Source: CALDSL01 sp039810245 (GTDB taxonomy: Bacteria; Chloroflexota; Anaerolineae; Anaerolineales; Anaerolineaceae). Taken from it: DNA of 64,000 nucleotides. A program made the position numbers and the translations under genes. Location: contig JBDHWQ010000003.1 in the NCBI GenBank assembly GCA_039810245.1, positions 62,001 to 126,000 on the forward strand. The letters run 5' to 3'. Each line of letters opens with the position of its first letter. Positions within the stretch are counted from its first letter, which is position 1. The notes below the pieces were generated by a model, which was not told the origin of the DNA, searched no databases, and was given only the letters and a program-made list of their open reading frames with translations. Below, piece by piece: positions 25,065 through 34,415 of this stretch.

Positions 25065-25102
25065 CCCAGGCGAACGCAGGATGCGCTCGCCTGGGTTTTT
25101 TT
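25065..25102 (+). terminator. Intrinsic terminator after the ctaB operon
   Basis: CCCAGGCGA (25065-25073) pairs perfectly with TCGCCTGGG (25087-25095), followed by seven T residues (25096-25102). It ends the operon 20210-25047. Confidence 0.88.
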
Positions 25103-25210
25103 ATTTGCACACCCTTGCAATGCCGGCAGTCCTGTGCCATAATTTTTCATCAGACGCGTTTGATCAACTTTATCGGGTACCTGCAGTTTTACGCCTGTTT
25201 CGGTAAACCT

Positions 25211-28200
25211 ATGGAACAAGTCTCTCCGCAGCCCTGGAATATTCTCTACATCGATGACGATGAAGAGGATCTGCTCATTACCCGCGCCATGCTGGCGCAA
25301 ATGCAGGGCCGCAAAGTGCGCCTGGAGTGGGCGGCCACGTTTGATGAGGCCTGCGAAAAACTTTCGCGCGGTTCTACGCCGGATGCAGACAAAGCGCCCT
25401 ACGATGCAGTGCTGGTTGATTATGACCTGGGCCAGCATACTGGCATCCAGATCATCGCCGCCTACGCGCCCACCTATCCCGCCCCGCTGATCCTGTTCAC
25501 CGGGCGGGGCAGCGCCGAGGTGGACCGCGAGGCGTTGCAGGCCGGCGCCACCATGTACCTGACCAAGAACGAAGCGAACCCGCTGCTGCTCGAGCGCATT
25601 ATCCGCTACGCCATCGAGCGCAAACAGACCGACCGCGCCCTGTACGAGAGCCAGGACCGTTTCCGGCGCATGATCGAAGTGGCGCCCGACGCTGTTTTCG
25701 TGCAGACCGGCGGGACGTTTGCCTACCTCAACCCGGCCGCGCTGCGCTTTTTTGGCGCGGAGCGGCTCGAGCAGATGCGCGGCAGGGCAGTGATCGATTT
25801 TGTGGACGCGCCTGACAGCGAGGCTGTGAAAGCGCGCATTGAGCAGTTGAACCGGCAGCGAGAGCCTGCGCCGGCGCGCGAGGAAGGGTTCCTGCGCCTG
25901 GACGGCTCGCGGGTGGATACGGAAACCCTGGCCACGCCCATCACGTATGAAGGCCAGCCTGGCGTGCTGGTGATCATGCGCGATATTACCGAGCGCGTGC
26001 GCCGGCAAAAGAACGCGGATTTCCTGGCGGAAATCAGCGACGCGCTGGCACGCCTGTCGACGCCGCGCGAGATTTTGGAGACGGCCGGCGACAAGATATT
26101 CGCGTTCTTTGGATCGTCGCGCGTAAGTTTTTGTGAAGTCGATCTCGCGGACAACTGCGCGCGTATTCTCTACGAGCAGACCATAGCGGGCTTACCCCAC
26201 TCCCCGGCGCAAATCTCGCTTTCCGATTTTATGGACGACGCCTTCCTGCGCGATGCCCAAAAAGGGCAGGTGGTGACTGTTAATGACCATGCCAGCGACC
26301 CGCGCACGCTGCGCCTTACCGAACGCTACCAGGCCTACGGTGTAGCGGCTCAACTGCTGGCCGCGAGCTGGAGCACGAAAAACCGGAATTTTATTCTCAG
26401 CGTGCAAAAAAGCGCACCCCATGCCTGGCGGCAGGATGAAATCGAACTGGCCAACGGCCTGGTAGCGCGGATTCACCCCGCGCTGGAAAAAGCGCTGGCG
26501 CAGGAAGCCCTGCGTGAGGGAAATGAGGCCCTGCAACGCGCGCAGGTTGATCTGGCCAATGAGCGCAACCGGCTGCTGGCGGTGCTGGAAGCGCTGCCGG
26601 TAGGCGTTGCCATCGTGGGTGAGGATGGCGCCATGCTGCTTGCCAACGACGCCTATGAAGAAATCTGGGGCAGCCCGCGCCCCAGCGTTCAAAGTTTTGA
26701 GGACGCGAGTGCATATATCGCCTGGTGGGCCGAAACCGGCAAGCCGTTGCAGGCGGATGAATGGGCTTCCAGCCAGGCAGTACAACGCGGAGAGGCGGTA
26801 GTGGGCCAGTACCTCAGGTTGCAGCGCTTTGACGGCTCGGTCATCTACGTGCTCAACAGCGCATCGCCGGTACGCGATGTGAAAGGCAAGGTGGTAGCCG
26901 CGGTGGTGGCCATCCAGGACATCACCGACCGCGTGCTGGCGCAACAGTCGCGCGATGAGAGCGAGCAGCGCCTGCGCGCCACGCTGTCCGCCGTCCCGTT
27001 ACTGGTGTACGAGTGCGACCGCGACCTGCGTTACACCTGGGTGATGAACCCGCTGCGTGGTTTCCGGGTGGAAGATGTGTTGGGAAAGCGTGACGATGAG
27101 ATATTACCGGAGCAGGCCGCACAAGAGCTGGTGGATGTGAAGCGCCAGTCAATCGAGACTGGCCAGGGACTCGTGCGAGAGATCACCGTCCCGCATGACG
27201 GCCAGCCGTTTATGTACATTCTGGCGGTGGAGCCGTTGCGTGATGCCGGCGGTGAGGTGAGCGGGCTGATCTGCTCCTCGCTGGACATCACCGCGCAGCG
27301 GAAAACACAAATGGCCCAGGCGCAACAAGATGAGGAGCACCGCCTGAGCCTGCTTGCGGCGGCGGAACGACAGCAGCAAATCCTGGACCGCCTGGAAAAG
27401 AGCGAGCAGAAATTTTCGATCATTTTCCATAAAGCGCCGTACATCGCATCGCTTACCTCGCCGGCAGATGGCCGCCTGGTGGACGTCAACGACGCCTGGG
27501 AGCGCGCGTTTGGGTATACGCGCGAAGAAGCCGTGGGTCGCACGGTAGCAGAATTGAACACCCGGCCGGATGATGCCATCCGCAAACGGATGTTTGCCCA
27601 GTTCGTGGAAAACGGCTACCTGCGTGAGGTAGAAGTGGAAATGACCACCCGTTCCGGTGAGCTGCGCGCATTTCTGATCAACCTCGACATGGTCGAAATT
27701 GGCGGTGAGCAGTTTGTGCTCAATACCGCCCGCGATATCACCGCGCGCCGCCAGGCCGATCAGGCGCTGCGCGAGAGCGAAACCCGCTTCCGCGCACTGG
27801 CGGATGGGACGCCGCTGATGATCTGGGTGACCGACTCATCCGGTAACATCGTATTTATCAACCAGGCATACAGTGATTTCTTTGGCGTTACGCGCGAAGA
27901 GGTGCAGACGCGGGGCTGGAGGATGCTGGTGCACCCGGATGACGGCCGGTACGTCGAAGGCTTCTTGCAGGCCGCCCGCGAGCGCCGCCCTTACCAGTCG
28001 CGCACGCGCGTGCGCCACGCGGATGGCGAATGGCATTGGATTGAGTCGTACGGACAGCCGCGCTTTTCCGAGGCCGGTGAATTCCTGGGCATGGCTGGCA
28101 GCTCGGTGGATATCACCGAGCAGAAACGCGCCGAGGAAGAGCGCCTGGGGCTGTTGGCTGACCTCGACCGGCAGAAGGCGCTGCTGGAAACCCTGGTGGA

Positions 28201-30043
28201 TGATGTTTCACAGATGGTCTGGATGACCGACGAGCAGGGTTCCATCATATGGATGAACCGGCGTGGCATCGATTTCACAGGGAAAATGCCCGAAGAAATG
28301 GGTGAATTCAACTGGGAACAGGCACAGCACCCCGATTTTCGGGAGTGGGTTACGGCGAGCTACCTGGATGCCATCGCGACGGGCAGCCCATGGGAAGTCG
28401 TGGCTCCGCTGCGGGGGAACGATGGGGAGTTTCGCTGGTTCCTTACGCGCGCTACACCGGTTCAGGATGCATCCGGTCGTATCACGGGCTGGCTGGCTAC
28501 CAGCACCGATATCACCGAGCTGCGCGGGCTGCAGGAAGAAAACCGCGAGCAAAAAGAGCTGTTGGAACGACTGGTCAACGCGGCCCCGGTGGGCGTTGCC
28601 TTCCTCAACGGGCCAGAGCATGTGTATACACTGGTAAACCCGGCCTACGAGCGCATATCGCGCGGCAAGGGGCGGATGATCGGGCGCACCGTGGCCGAGA
28701 TGTGGCCGGAGATTATGGACCAGGTGAAACCGCAGATGGACGCGGTGTACCGGGATGGCATTTCCTTCTCGGTGGTAGACGCGCCGTTGACAGTCATTCG
28801 GAATGGTGTGCCCGAGCTAAATTACTTCACCTACACCTTCACGCCCATCACCGCAGCCGGTGGGCATATACAAGGCATCATGATCCTGGCGATTGAAAAG
28901 ACCGAAGAAGTTCACAACCGCGAGGCCATCGAAGCTCATTCGGCACGTTTGAATGCTATTCTGGAAAGCCTGCCGGTGGGGGTGTGGATTTCAGATGCGA
29001 AAGGCCGGCTGCTGCAAAAGAACCTGCAAGCTGACCGTATCTGGTCGGGCGAGGGGCCGCTTCTGAAAAGCGTGGAAGAATATGATGCGTATGCCGCCTG
29101 GGATCCTGAAACCGGTGAAAAACTCATGAGCGAAGATTACCCCATGGCGCTTGCGCTGCGCGAAAGCCGGCACGTGGACGCTCGCGAGTTGCGCATTCGC
29201 CGTTTTGACGGTACGGAAGGCTACGTACTGGTTTCGGCGGAGGTGGTGCGCGACACAGACGGCAACACGCTTGGCGCGGTGGGCGTTAATGTAGATATCA
29301 CCGGCCGCAAGCAGACCGAAAAACAGCTCCAGCATTACGCCGAAGAGCTGGAGCGCTCCAACCAGGCTTTACAAGATTTCGCCGCGATTGCCGGCCATGA
29401 TCTACAGGAGCCACTGCGCAAGATCATATTGTTTGGCCAGATGTTGAACGAGCAGTATGCCGCCCATCTGCAAGATGACGGCAAGGACTACATTGCCCGC
29501 ATGACTTCCGCAGCCAACCGTATGAACGCCATGTTGGCCAGCCTGCTGGCTTACTCGCGCGTGAACACGCAGGGCGAACCCTTCCAGGCTGTCGACCTCA
29601 ATCGCGTGGTCGCGGAAGTGCTGGATGATCTGGAAGCGCGCGTCCTCGAAACCGGCGGTGAGGTAAAAGCCGGCCAACTGCCCGCAGTGTACGCCGACCC
29701 GGTGCAGATGCGCCAGCTGATTCAAAATCTGCTGGGCAACGCGCTCAAGTTCCATCGCCCGGGCGTGTCTTCCGAAGTGCGTATCCACGGTCGTGCGCTG
29801 GAGAACGGCCAGGTGGAAATTGTCGTCAGCGACAACGGCATCGGGTTTGACGCGCGCAAGGCGGCATTGCTGTTCCAGCCGTTCCGGCGCATGCACGCGC
29901 GCAGCGATTATCCCGGCTCGGGCATGGGTCTGGCGATCTGCAAGAAGATTGTCGAGCGCCACGGCGGGGAGATCCACGCTGAAAGCGTGCCGGGCCAGGG
30001 CTCCACGTTCCGTGTGGTCCTGCCCGCGGCGTTGCGCTCATAA
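25211..30043 (+). CDS. Soluble REC/multi-PAS/GAF histidine kinase
   Basis: About 1610 residues; the start is the ATG at 25211, as the frame upstream to 25001 is not protein-like. Order: a receiver domain (about 10-130, DDDEEDLL acidic cluster and VLVDYDLGQHTG phospho-acceptor), a PAS, a GAF-like region (about 275-435, FLAEISDALARLSTPREIL), then about seven more PAS domains separated by ESExRFRA-type linkers, a HisKA domain (H-box AGHDLQEPL, His about 1396) and HATPase_c (DNGIGFD, GSGMGLAICKKIVERHGG). No TM segment is seen, so it senses cytosolic signals. No response-regulator partner is adjacent. The N-terminal receiver suggests it sits inside a phosphorelay. Confidence 0.9.
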   Translation: MEQVSPQPWNILYIDDDEEDLLITRAMLAQMQGRKVRLEWAATFDEACEKLSRGSTPDADKAPYDAVLVDYDLGQHTGIQIIAAYAPTYPAPLILFTGRGSAEVDREALQAGATMYLTKNEANPLLLERIIRYAIERKQTDRALYESQDRFRRMIEVAPDAVFVQTGGTFAYLNPAALRFFGAERLEQMRGRAVIDFVDAPDSEAVKARIEQLNRQREPAPAREEGFLRLDGSRVDTETLATPITYEGQPGVLVIMRDITERVRRQKNADFLAEISDALARLSTPREILETAGDKIFAFFGSSRVSFCEVDLADNCARILYEQTIAGLPHSPAQISLSDFMDDAFLRDAQKGQVVTVNDHASDPRTLRLTERYQAYGVAAQLLAASWSTKNRNFILSVQKSAPHAWRQDEIELANGLVARIHPALEKALAQEALREGNEALQRAQVDLANERNRLLAVLEALPVGVAIVGEDGAMLLANDAYEEIWGSPRPSVQSFEDASAYIAWWAETGKPLQADEWASSQAVQRGEAVVGQYLRLQRFDGSVIYVLNSASPVRDVKGKVVAAVVAIQDITDRVLAQQSRDESEQRLRATLSAVPLLVYECDRDLRYTWVMNPLRGFRVEDVLGKRDDEILPEQAAQELVDVKRQSIETGQGLVREITVPHDGQPFMYILAVEPLRDAGGEVSGLICSSLDITAQRKTQMAQAQQDEEHRLSLLAAAERQQQILDRLEKSEQKFSIIFHKAPYIASLTSPADGRLVDVNDAWERAFGYTREEAVGRTVAELNTRPDDAIRKRMFAQFVENGYLREVEVEMTTRSGELRAFLINLDMVEIGGEQFVLNTARDITARRQADQALRESETRFRALADGTPLMIWVTDSSGNIVFINQAYSDFFGVTREEVQTRGWRMLVHPDDGRYVEGFLQAARERRPYQSRTRVRHADGEWHWIESYGQPRFSEAGEFLGMAGSSVDITEQKRAEEERLGLLADLDRQKALLETLVDDVSQMVWMTDEQGSIIWMNRRGIDFTGKMPEEMGEFNWEQAQHPDFREWVTASYLDAIATGSPWEVVAPLRGNDGEFRWFLTRATPVQDASGRITGWLATSTDITELRGLQEENREQKELLERLVNAAPVGVAFLNGPEHVYTLVNPAYERISRGKGRMIGRTVAEMWPEIMDQVKPQMDAVYRDGISFSVVDAPLTVIRNGVPELNYFTYTFTPITAAGGHIQGIMILAIEKTEEVHNREAIEAHSARLNAILESLPVGVWISDAKGRLLQKNLQADRIWSGEGPLLKSVEEYDAYAAWDPETGEKLMSEDYPMALALRESRHVDARELRIRRFDGTEGYVLVSAEVVRDTDGNTLGAVGVNVDITGRKQTEKQLQHYAEELERSNQALQDFAAIAGHDLQEPLRKIILFGQMLNEQYAAHLQDDGKDYIARMTSAANRMNAMLASLLAYSRVNTQGEPFQAVDLNRVVAEVLDDLEARVLETGGEVKAGQLPAVYADPVQMRQLIQNLLGNALKFHRPGVSSEVRIHGRALENGQVEIVVSDNGIGFDARKAALLFQPFRRMHARSDYPGSGMGLAICKKIVERHGGEIHAESVPGQGSTFRVVLPAALRS

Positions 30044-30070
30044 CACAAAAAGCCTCAAGGCGCGCAATTC

Positions 30071-30093
30071 GGGGCGCGTATGCTGCGCGCCCC
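30071..30093. terminator. GC hairpin after the large kinase
   Basis: GGGGCGCG (30071-30078) pairs with CGCGCCCC (30086-30093) around a 7-base loop, 28 bp after the kinase stop. No T run follows, so it is a weak terminator or an mRNA 3' end stabiliser. Confidence 0.45.
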
Positions 30094-30220
30094 GGTGTTG
30101 GTCATGGACGGCATTCGGGGCAAGGCAGTAGGGCGGCTCAAAACCGGCGGTTTTGTCTTGTCTCGTCCCTGCAGGTGAAATAAGAGGCGGTTCTGCCGGG
30201 CGTGAATCCAACAGTTTTCG

Positions 30221-30275
30221 TTGATTTTCCTTTCAAAATGATGTATGATTGAAAGTGCAGTTGCATTCGTTTCAA
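30221..30275 (+). promoter_or_regulatory. Promoter with TTTCAA/TTGAAA half sites before the iolE-like gene
   Basis: TTGATT (30221-30226), 17-bp spacer, TATGAT (30244-30249). Half sites TTTCAA (30231-30236), TTGAAA (30249-30254) and TTTCAA (30270-30275) lie in the spacer, at the -10 end and downstream. The downstream TTTCAAATCCC recurs at the rpiR promoter (38736 onwards). It is a candidate RpiR-regulated promoter. Confidence 0.6.
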
Positions 30276-30320
30276 ATCCCACAAACTTTTCACCTGCCCG
30301 CAACCTGAAGGAGAGTTCGC

Positions 30321-31220
30321 ATGATCAACGTTGCCAACGCGCCCTGCTCGTGGGGCGTGCTCGAATTTGACCTGGAAGGTGAAGCCGCCGGCTTCGCCCA
30401 GGTGCTGGATGAGATGGTCGAAACCCGCTACGCCGGCACCGAGCTGGGCGATTGGGGCTTTATGCCCACCGAACCCGCCGCGCTGCGCCAGGAAATCCAA
30501 AAACGCGGTCTCACGCTGCTGGGCGCGTTTGTGCCGGTGATGCTCAAAGACCCGGCCGCGCACGCCCCCGGCGTGGATGCCGCCGTGCGCACCGCGCGCC
30601 TGCTGGCTGGCGCGCAGCCGGATATCCCCTTCATCGTGCTGGCCGATGATAACGGCAAGATCCCCGCGCGCACGCAGAACGCCGGGCGCATCACCCCCGA
30701 CCTGGGATTGACCCCGGCCGAATGGCAGACCTTCGCCGAGGGTGCGGAGCGCGTGGCGCGCGCCGTGAAGCAGGAAACCGGGCTGCGCACCGTGTTCCAC
30801 CATCACTGCGCCGGCTACGTTGAGACGCCAGACGAGATTGATACCCTGCTGCGCCTCACCGACCCGTCGTTGTTGGGGTTGTGCATCGACACCGGCCACT
30901 ATCGCTTTGGCGGCGGCGACCCGCTGGCCTTCCTGCGCCAGAACGCGCAGCGCATCTGGCATGTGCATTTCAAGGACTGCCACCGGGGCATCGCCGCGCA
31001 ATCACGCGCCGGGGGCTGGGACTACTTCACCTCGGTGCGCAATGGCATTTTCTGCGAGCTGGGGCAGGGCGAAATTGACTTCCCCGCCGTCAAGGCCGAG
31101 CTGGACGCGCAGGGGTACAATGGATGGATCGTGGTGGAGCAGGACGTGCTGCCCGGCATGGGCAAGCCTAAAGAGTCGGCGCTGCGCAACCGCCAGTACC
31201 TGGCCGGCATCGGCCTGTAA
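30321..31220 (+). CDS. Inosose dehydratase-like sugar isomerase/epimerase (TIM barrel)
   Basis: 299 residues; AAGGAG precedes the ATG. It is an AP-endonuclease-2/xylose-isomerase-like TIM barrel. The NAPCSWGVLEF opening and GTELGDWGFMP resemble IolE (2-keto-myo-inositol dehydratase), and metal-binding strands appear as FHHHCAGYVETPDEI, LCIDTGHYRFGG and IWHVHFKDCH with a C-terminal VVEQD glutamate. In inositol catabolism IolE follows IolG, and the next gene is IolG-like. The substrate could equally be another ketose or inosose. Cytosolic. Confidence 0.8.
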   Translation: MINVANAPCSWGVLEFDLEGEAAGFAQVLDEMVETRYAGTELGDWGFMPTEPAALRQEIQKRGLTLLGAFVPVMLKDPAAHAPGVDAAVRTARLLAGAQPDIPFIVLADDNGKIPARTQNAGRITPDLGLTPAEWQTFAEGAERVARAVKQETGLRTVFHHHCAGYVETPDEIDTLLRLTDPSLLGLCIDTGHYRFGGGDPLAFLRQNAQRIWHVHFKDCHRGIAAQSRAGGWDYFTSVRNGIFCELGQGEIDFPAVKAELDAQGYNGWIVVEQDVLPGMGKPKESALRNRQYLAGIGL

Positions 31221-31253
31221 GCCTCGTTTTTCCCTCATTTTCAGGAGCATTCC

Positions 31254-32276
31254 ATGAACCAGACTGGTGTTGTACGCTTTGGCGTCATCGGCGCGGGCCG
31301 CATTGGCAAAATTCACGCCGAAAACCTGGCCAACCGCATCCCCAACGCGCAGGTAGTGGCGCTGGCAGACGTGGACGAGAAGGCCGCGCAAGAGCTGGCC
31401 GCGCGACTGCATATCCCCGCAGTGTATGGCGACTATCACGCCATCCTCGACGACCCGAACATCGACGCTGTGGCGATCTGCTCGTCTACCGACACGCACG
31501 CGAAAATCGTGGGCGAGGCGGCGCGCGCCGGCAAGCATATCTTTTGCGAGAAGCCGGTTGACCACGACCTGGCTAAGATTGACGCCGCGCTGGACGCGGT
31601 AAAACAGGCGGGCGTCAAGCTGCAGATTGGCTTCAACCGCCGCTTTGACCCCAACTTCGCCTACGTGCGCTGGCTGGTGGAGCAGGGCAAGATCGGCGAC
31701 CTGCACATCCTGCGCATCACCAGCCGCGACCCGGCCCCGCCGCCGCCGTCGTACGTCAAAGTTTCGGGCGGCATGTTCCTGGACATGACCATCCACGACT
31801 TTGATATGGCGCGCTTCCTGAGCGGCAGCGAGGTGGAAGAAGTGTTCACTGCCGCCGGCGTGATGGTGGACCCTGCCATCGGTGAAGCCGGCGACGTGGA
31901 CACCGCGGTGATCACCCTGCGGTTTGCCAACGGCGCCATCGGCACAATTGACAACAGCCGCAAGGCCGTCTACGGCTACGACCAGCGCGTCGAAGTGTTC
32001 GGCTCGGGCGGCATGGCCCAGGCCGCCAACAACACCCCGCACAACGACGTCTACGTGGACGCCGAGGGCGCGCACGCTGCCAAACCGCTGTACTTCTTCC
32101 TGGAGCGCTACATGGAGTCGTTCATCGCTGAGATGAAAGCCTTTGTAGACGCGGTGCAGAACGACACCACCCCGCCGGTTACCGGCGTGGACGGCCGCGT
32201 GCCGGTGGTGATCGGCATGGCCGCGCGCAAGTCGTACCTGGAGAATCGCCCGGTCAAGCTAAGTGAGATTGGGTAG
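31254..32276 (+). CDS. Gfo/Idh/MocA oxidoreductase, inositol 2-dehydrogenase-like
   Basis: 340 residues; AGGAG-like site (CAGGAGC) before the ATG. The Rossmann domain has GVIGAGRIGKIHAENL, AICSSTDTHAKI and the family catalytic EKPVD. The C-terminal domain has GFNRRFDPNFAYVR, GGMFLDMTIHDFDMARFL (catalytic Asp/His) and DTAVITLRFANGAIGTIDNSR. These features match IolG inositol 2-dehydrogenases (NAD+-dependent oxidation of myo-inositol to scyllo-inosose), although other polyols are possible. 33 bp after the IolE-like gene, so one transcript, closed by a strong terminator. Confidence 0.83.
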   Translation: MNQTGVVRFGVIGAGRIGKIHAENLANRIPNAQVVALADVDEKAAQELAARLHIPAVYGDYHAILDDPNIDAVAICSSTDTHAKIVGEAARAGKHIFCEKPVDHDLAKIDAALDAVKQAGVKLQIGFNRRFDPNFAYVRWLVEQGKIGDLHILRITSRDPAPPPPSYVKVSGGMFLDMTIHDFDMARFLSGSEVEEVFTAAGVMVDPAIGEAGDVDTAVITLRFANGAIGTIDNSRKAVYGYDQRVEVFGSGGMAQAANNTPHNDVYVDAEGAHAAKPLYFFLERYMESFIAEMKAFVDAVQNDTTPPVTGVDGRVPVVIGMAARKSYLENRPVKLSEIG

Positions 32277-32280
32277 AAGA

Positions 32281-32326
32281 AAACGCAAACGGGGTGCGCC
32301 GCGCGCGGCACACCCCGTTTGCGTTT
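32281..32326. terminator. Long palindromic terminator after the iolG-like gene
   Basis: AAACGCAAACGGGGTG (32281-32296) is the exact complement of 32311-32326, with an inner GCCGCG/CGCGGC pairing and one mismatch. It lies 4 bp after the iolG stop. The symmetrical A/T ends allow bidirectional action. Confidence 0.75.
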
Positions 32327-32345
32327 AAACCTCTTGATAATCATC

Positions 32346-32398
32346 TTGCAATTGCAGGCTATTTGTTGTATCATTTGCAATTGAAAGTAGAATTTCAA
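32346..32398 (+). promoter_or_regulatory. Promoter with TTGAAA-N6-TTTCAA operator before the HAD pair
   Basis: TTGCAA (32346-32351), 17-bp spacer, TATCAT (32369-32374), followed by TTGAAA-N6-TTTCAA (32381-32398), a perfect 6-bp inverted repeat at the expected transcript start. Same design as the promoters at 30221 and 38691. Confidence 0.6.
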
Positions 32399-32450
32399 AA
32401 ATACAGATTTTGCAAGTTGTTTCCCTCACCCCACGAAAGGCACACCCCCC

Positions 32451-33191
32451 ATGACCCCCGACATCGAGGCGATTTTTTTGGATGTTGGCAACACGCTGCG
32501 CATCGTTCTGCCGGAGCCGGCCTTTATAGAGCAGGCCAAAAAAGACCTGGTGCAGCTCGTCGGCCCGCGCTGCTCTGAGGATGAATTCTTCGCCACGCTC
32601 GAAGAGCGCTGGAAAGCGTACCGCAAGCAGTCGAAGGCCTCGCTGCTGGAAGCTTCGGAGAAAGAGTTGTGGACGCAGTGGCTGCTGCCGGATTATCCCT
32701 ACGAGGCCATCGCGCCCAATTCCGGCCGGCTGACGCGCCTGTGGCGCGACCGCGACGGCCGCCGCGTACCGCGCCCGGACGTTTCGGCGGTGGTCAAAGA
32801 GCTGCATCGCCGCGGCTACGTGCTGGGCATCATCGCCAACACCATCACCGAGACGGAAATCCCGGATTGGATGGAAGCGGACGGACTGACCGGGTACTTT
32901 TCGGCGGTGGTACTGTCGTCGAAGGTGCGGCTGCGCAAGCCCAACCCGGAGATCTACTGGGAAGCCGCGCGCCGCGTGGGGGTGGATCCGGCCAAATGCG
33001 CCTACGTGGGCGATAACCCGGTGCGCGATGTGGAAGGCTGCCGCGCCGCCGGCTATGGGATGATGATCATCCTGCTGGAGCCGGATACGTTGAAGAAAGA
33101 GCCGCCCTCGGGCGAGGTAAAGCCGGATTACACGATCCAGACCTGCAGCGACCTGCTGGACATCTTCCCGCAGCGCAAGGCCCAGGGGTAG
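32451..33191 (+). CDS. HAD-superfamily hydrolase
   Basis: 246 residues; AAAGG before the ATG. The HAD motifs are: I, FLDVGNTL with nucleophile D11 and Gly at the +2 position; II, IIANT; III, the Lys of RKPNPEIY; IV, YVGDNPVRDVEG. The helical cap is between motifs I and II. The +2 Gly differs from the usual DxD phosphatase pattern but is shared with the YihX-like DLGN group, which are phosphatases. First of two tandem HAD genes, 4 bp apart, and related to those at 44066 and 45483. It probably dephosphorylates a sugar or polyol phosphate. Cytosolic. Confidence 0.85.
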   Translation: MTPDIEAIFLDVGNTLRIVLPEPAFIEQAKKDLVQLVGPRCSEDEFFATLEERWKAYRKQSKASLLEASEKELWTQWLLPDYPYEAIAPNSGRLTRLWRDRDGRRVPRPDVSAVVKELHRRGYVLGIIANTITETEIPDWMEADGLTGYFSAVVLSSKVRLRKPNPEIYWEAARRVGVDPAKCAYVGDNPVRDVEGCRAAGYGMMIILLEPDTLKKEPPSGEVKPDYTIQTCSDLLDIFPQRKAQG

Positions 33192-33195
33192 CGCT

Positions 33196-33975
33196 ATGGA
33201 TGCTCCCATCGAAGCCATTTTTCTCGACCTGGGCAACACGCTGCGCATCTTGATCAAAGACGCGGAGCACATGGCGTGTGCGCGGCAGAAGCTGGCGGCG
33301 ATGGTTGGCACGGATGAAGACCCGGCCGCGTTCTGCGCCAAAGTGGACGCGCGCTACAAGCTGTACCGCAAGTGGGCCTTCGAGCACCTGTGCGAAGCGC
33401 CCGAGCCGGAGCTGTGGACGCGCTGGCTGGCGCCGGAATTTCCCGCGGAAAAAATTGGCCCGCTGGGCGTAGCCCTGACCTTCCAGTACCGCCAGACGAT
33501 GGGCCGCCGCGTGGTGGTGGAGCACGGCAAAGAGGTGGTGCAGGAGCTGCACCGCCGCGGCTATGCCCTGGGCATTATCAGCAACGTGATCACCTCGCAG
33601 GAAATTCCGGACTGGTTGGAAGAAGACGGTTTCGCGCCCTACTTCCAGTCGGTGGTGCTGTCGTCGGTGTTTGGCAAGCGCAAGCCCGACCCGGCTATCT
33701 ACCTGGAAGCGGCGCGCATCGTCGGGGTGGAACCGGCGCGCTGCGTATACGTGGGTGACAACCTCAAGCGCGACGTGACCGGCACGCGCGCCGCCGGTTT
33801 TGGCATGGTGGTAATCATGCTCACCCCCGAGGATCTGGCTGAGGCGCAGCAGGATGGCACACTGACCGACGACAACCGCCCGGACGCATTTATCCACCAG
33901 TTCCGCGAGCTGCTGGAGCTGTTCCCCGTCCGCGGCCAGCCGGTGGTGAATGTCGACCGGGATAGGGCGGGGTAG
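33196..33975 (+). CDS. HAD-superfamily hydrolase (tandem paralogue)
   Basis: 259 residues, very similar in layout to the preceding gene: D11 nucleophile in FLDLGNTL (Gly at +2), IISNVITSQEIPDWLEEDGF, SSVFGKRKPDPAIYLEAARI and YVGDNLKRDVTGTRAAGFG. The stop-start gap to the previous HAD is 4 bp (AGGGG serves as ribosome site). The pair probably arose by duplication and may act on successive or related phosphoesters. Downstream is a DUF559 gene and a repeat element, so this transcript may end here. Confidence 0.85.
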   Translation: MDAPIEAIFLDLGNTLRILIKDAEHMACARQKLAAMVGTDEDPAAFCAKVDARYKLYRKWAFEHLCEAPEPELWTRWLAPEFPAEKIGPLGVALTFQYRQTMGRRVVVEHGKEVVQELHRRGYALGIISNVITSQEIPDWLEEDGFAPYFQSVVLSSVFGKRKPDPAIYLEAARIVGVEPARCVYVGDNLKRDVTGTRAAGFGMVVIMLTPEDLAEAQQDGTLTDDNRPDAFIHQFRELLELFPVRGQPVVNVDRDRAG

Positions 33976-34021
33976 GGGATCGTCGTTTTTTCTCGGCCAT
34001 TTCGTGAAGCAGGTGTTGCTT

Positions 34022-34393
34022 ATGCCTGTCGAGAACACCGTACTTGGTAGGAAAACAAATCCAGAAAAGGTCGAAGCGGCAAAGGTACTACGCCGCACAT
34101 CTACCCGAGCAGAAAACCTGCTATGGGCCAGCCTTAGAAAGAATCAACTGGACGGCTGGCATTTTCGCCGCCAGCAGGTAATTGCCGGGTTTGTGGTTGA
34201 TTTTTACTGCCATGCGGCGGCTCTGGTAATCGAGGTGGATGGACAGATCCACCGGGATCAGGCGGAATATGATCAGGAGCGCACCAATGAGCTGCAAGTG
34301 TCAGGTTATCGGGTTCTGCGGTTTACAAATCGTGAAGTTTTAGAAACGCTCGAGGCTGTGTTATGTGTAATACGAGAGAACCTGGCTGCCTGA
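34022..34393 (+). CDS. DUF559 (Vsr-like) endonuclease domain protein
   Basis: About 123 residues from the ATG at 34022. DUF559 is a PD-(D/E)XK/Vsr-related nuclease domain. Its hallmarks are here: TRAENLLWASLRKNQLDGW, HFRRQQVIAGFVVDFYC, LVIEVDGQIH, and YRVLRFTNREVLETLEAV. Catalytic candidates are the Asp of VVDFYC and the Glu of IEVDG. Such genes are scattered through many genomes as single cargo-like units. It interrupts the otherwise metabolic island and is followed directly by a three-way-junction repeat, hinting that the two travel together. Confidence 0.85.
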   Translation: MPVENTVLGRKTNPEKVEAAKVLRRTSTRAENLLWASLRKNQLDGWHFRRQQVIAGFVVDFYCHAAALVIEVDGQIHRDQAEYDQERTNELQVSGYRVLRFTNREVLETLEAVLCVIRENLAA

Positions 34394-34415
34394 GATGCTT
34401 TGGGATGGGAGGAGA

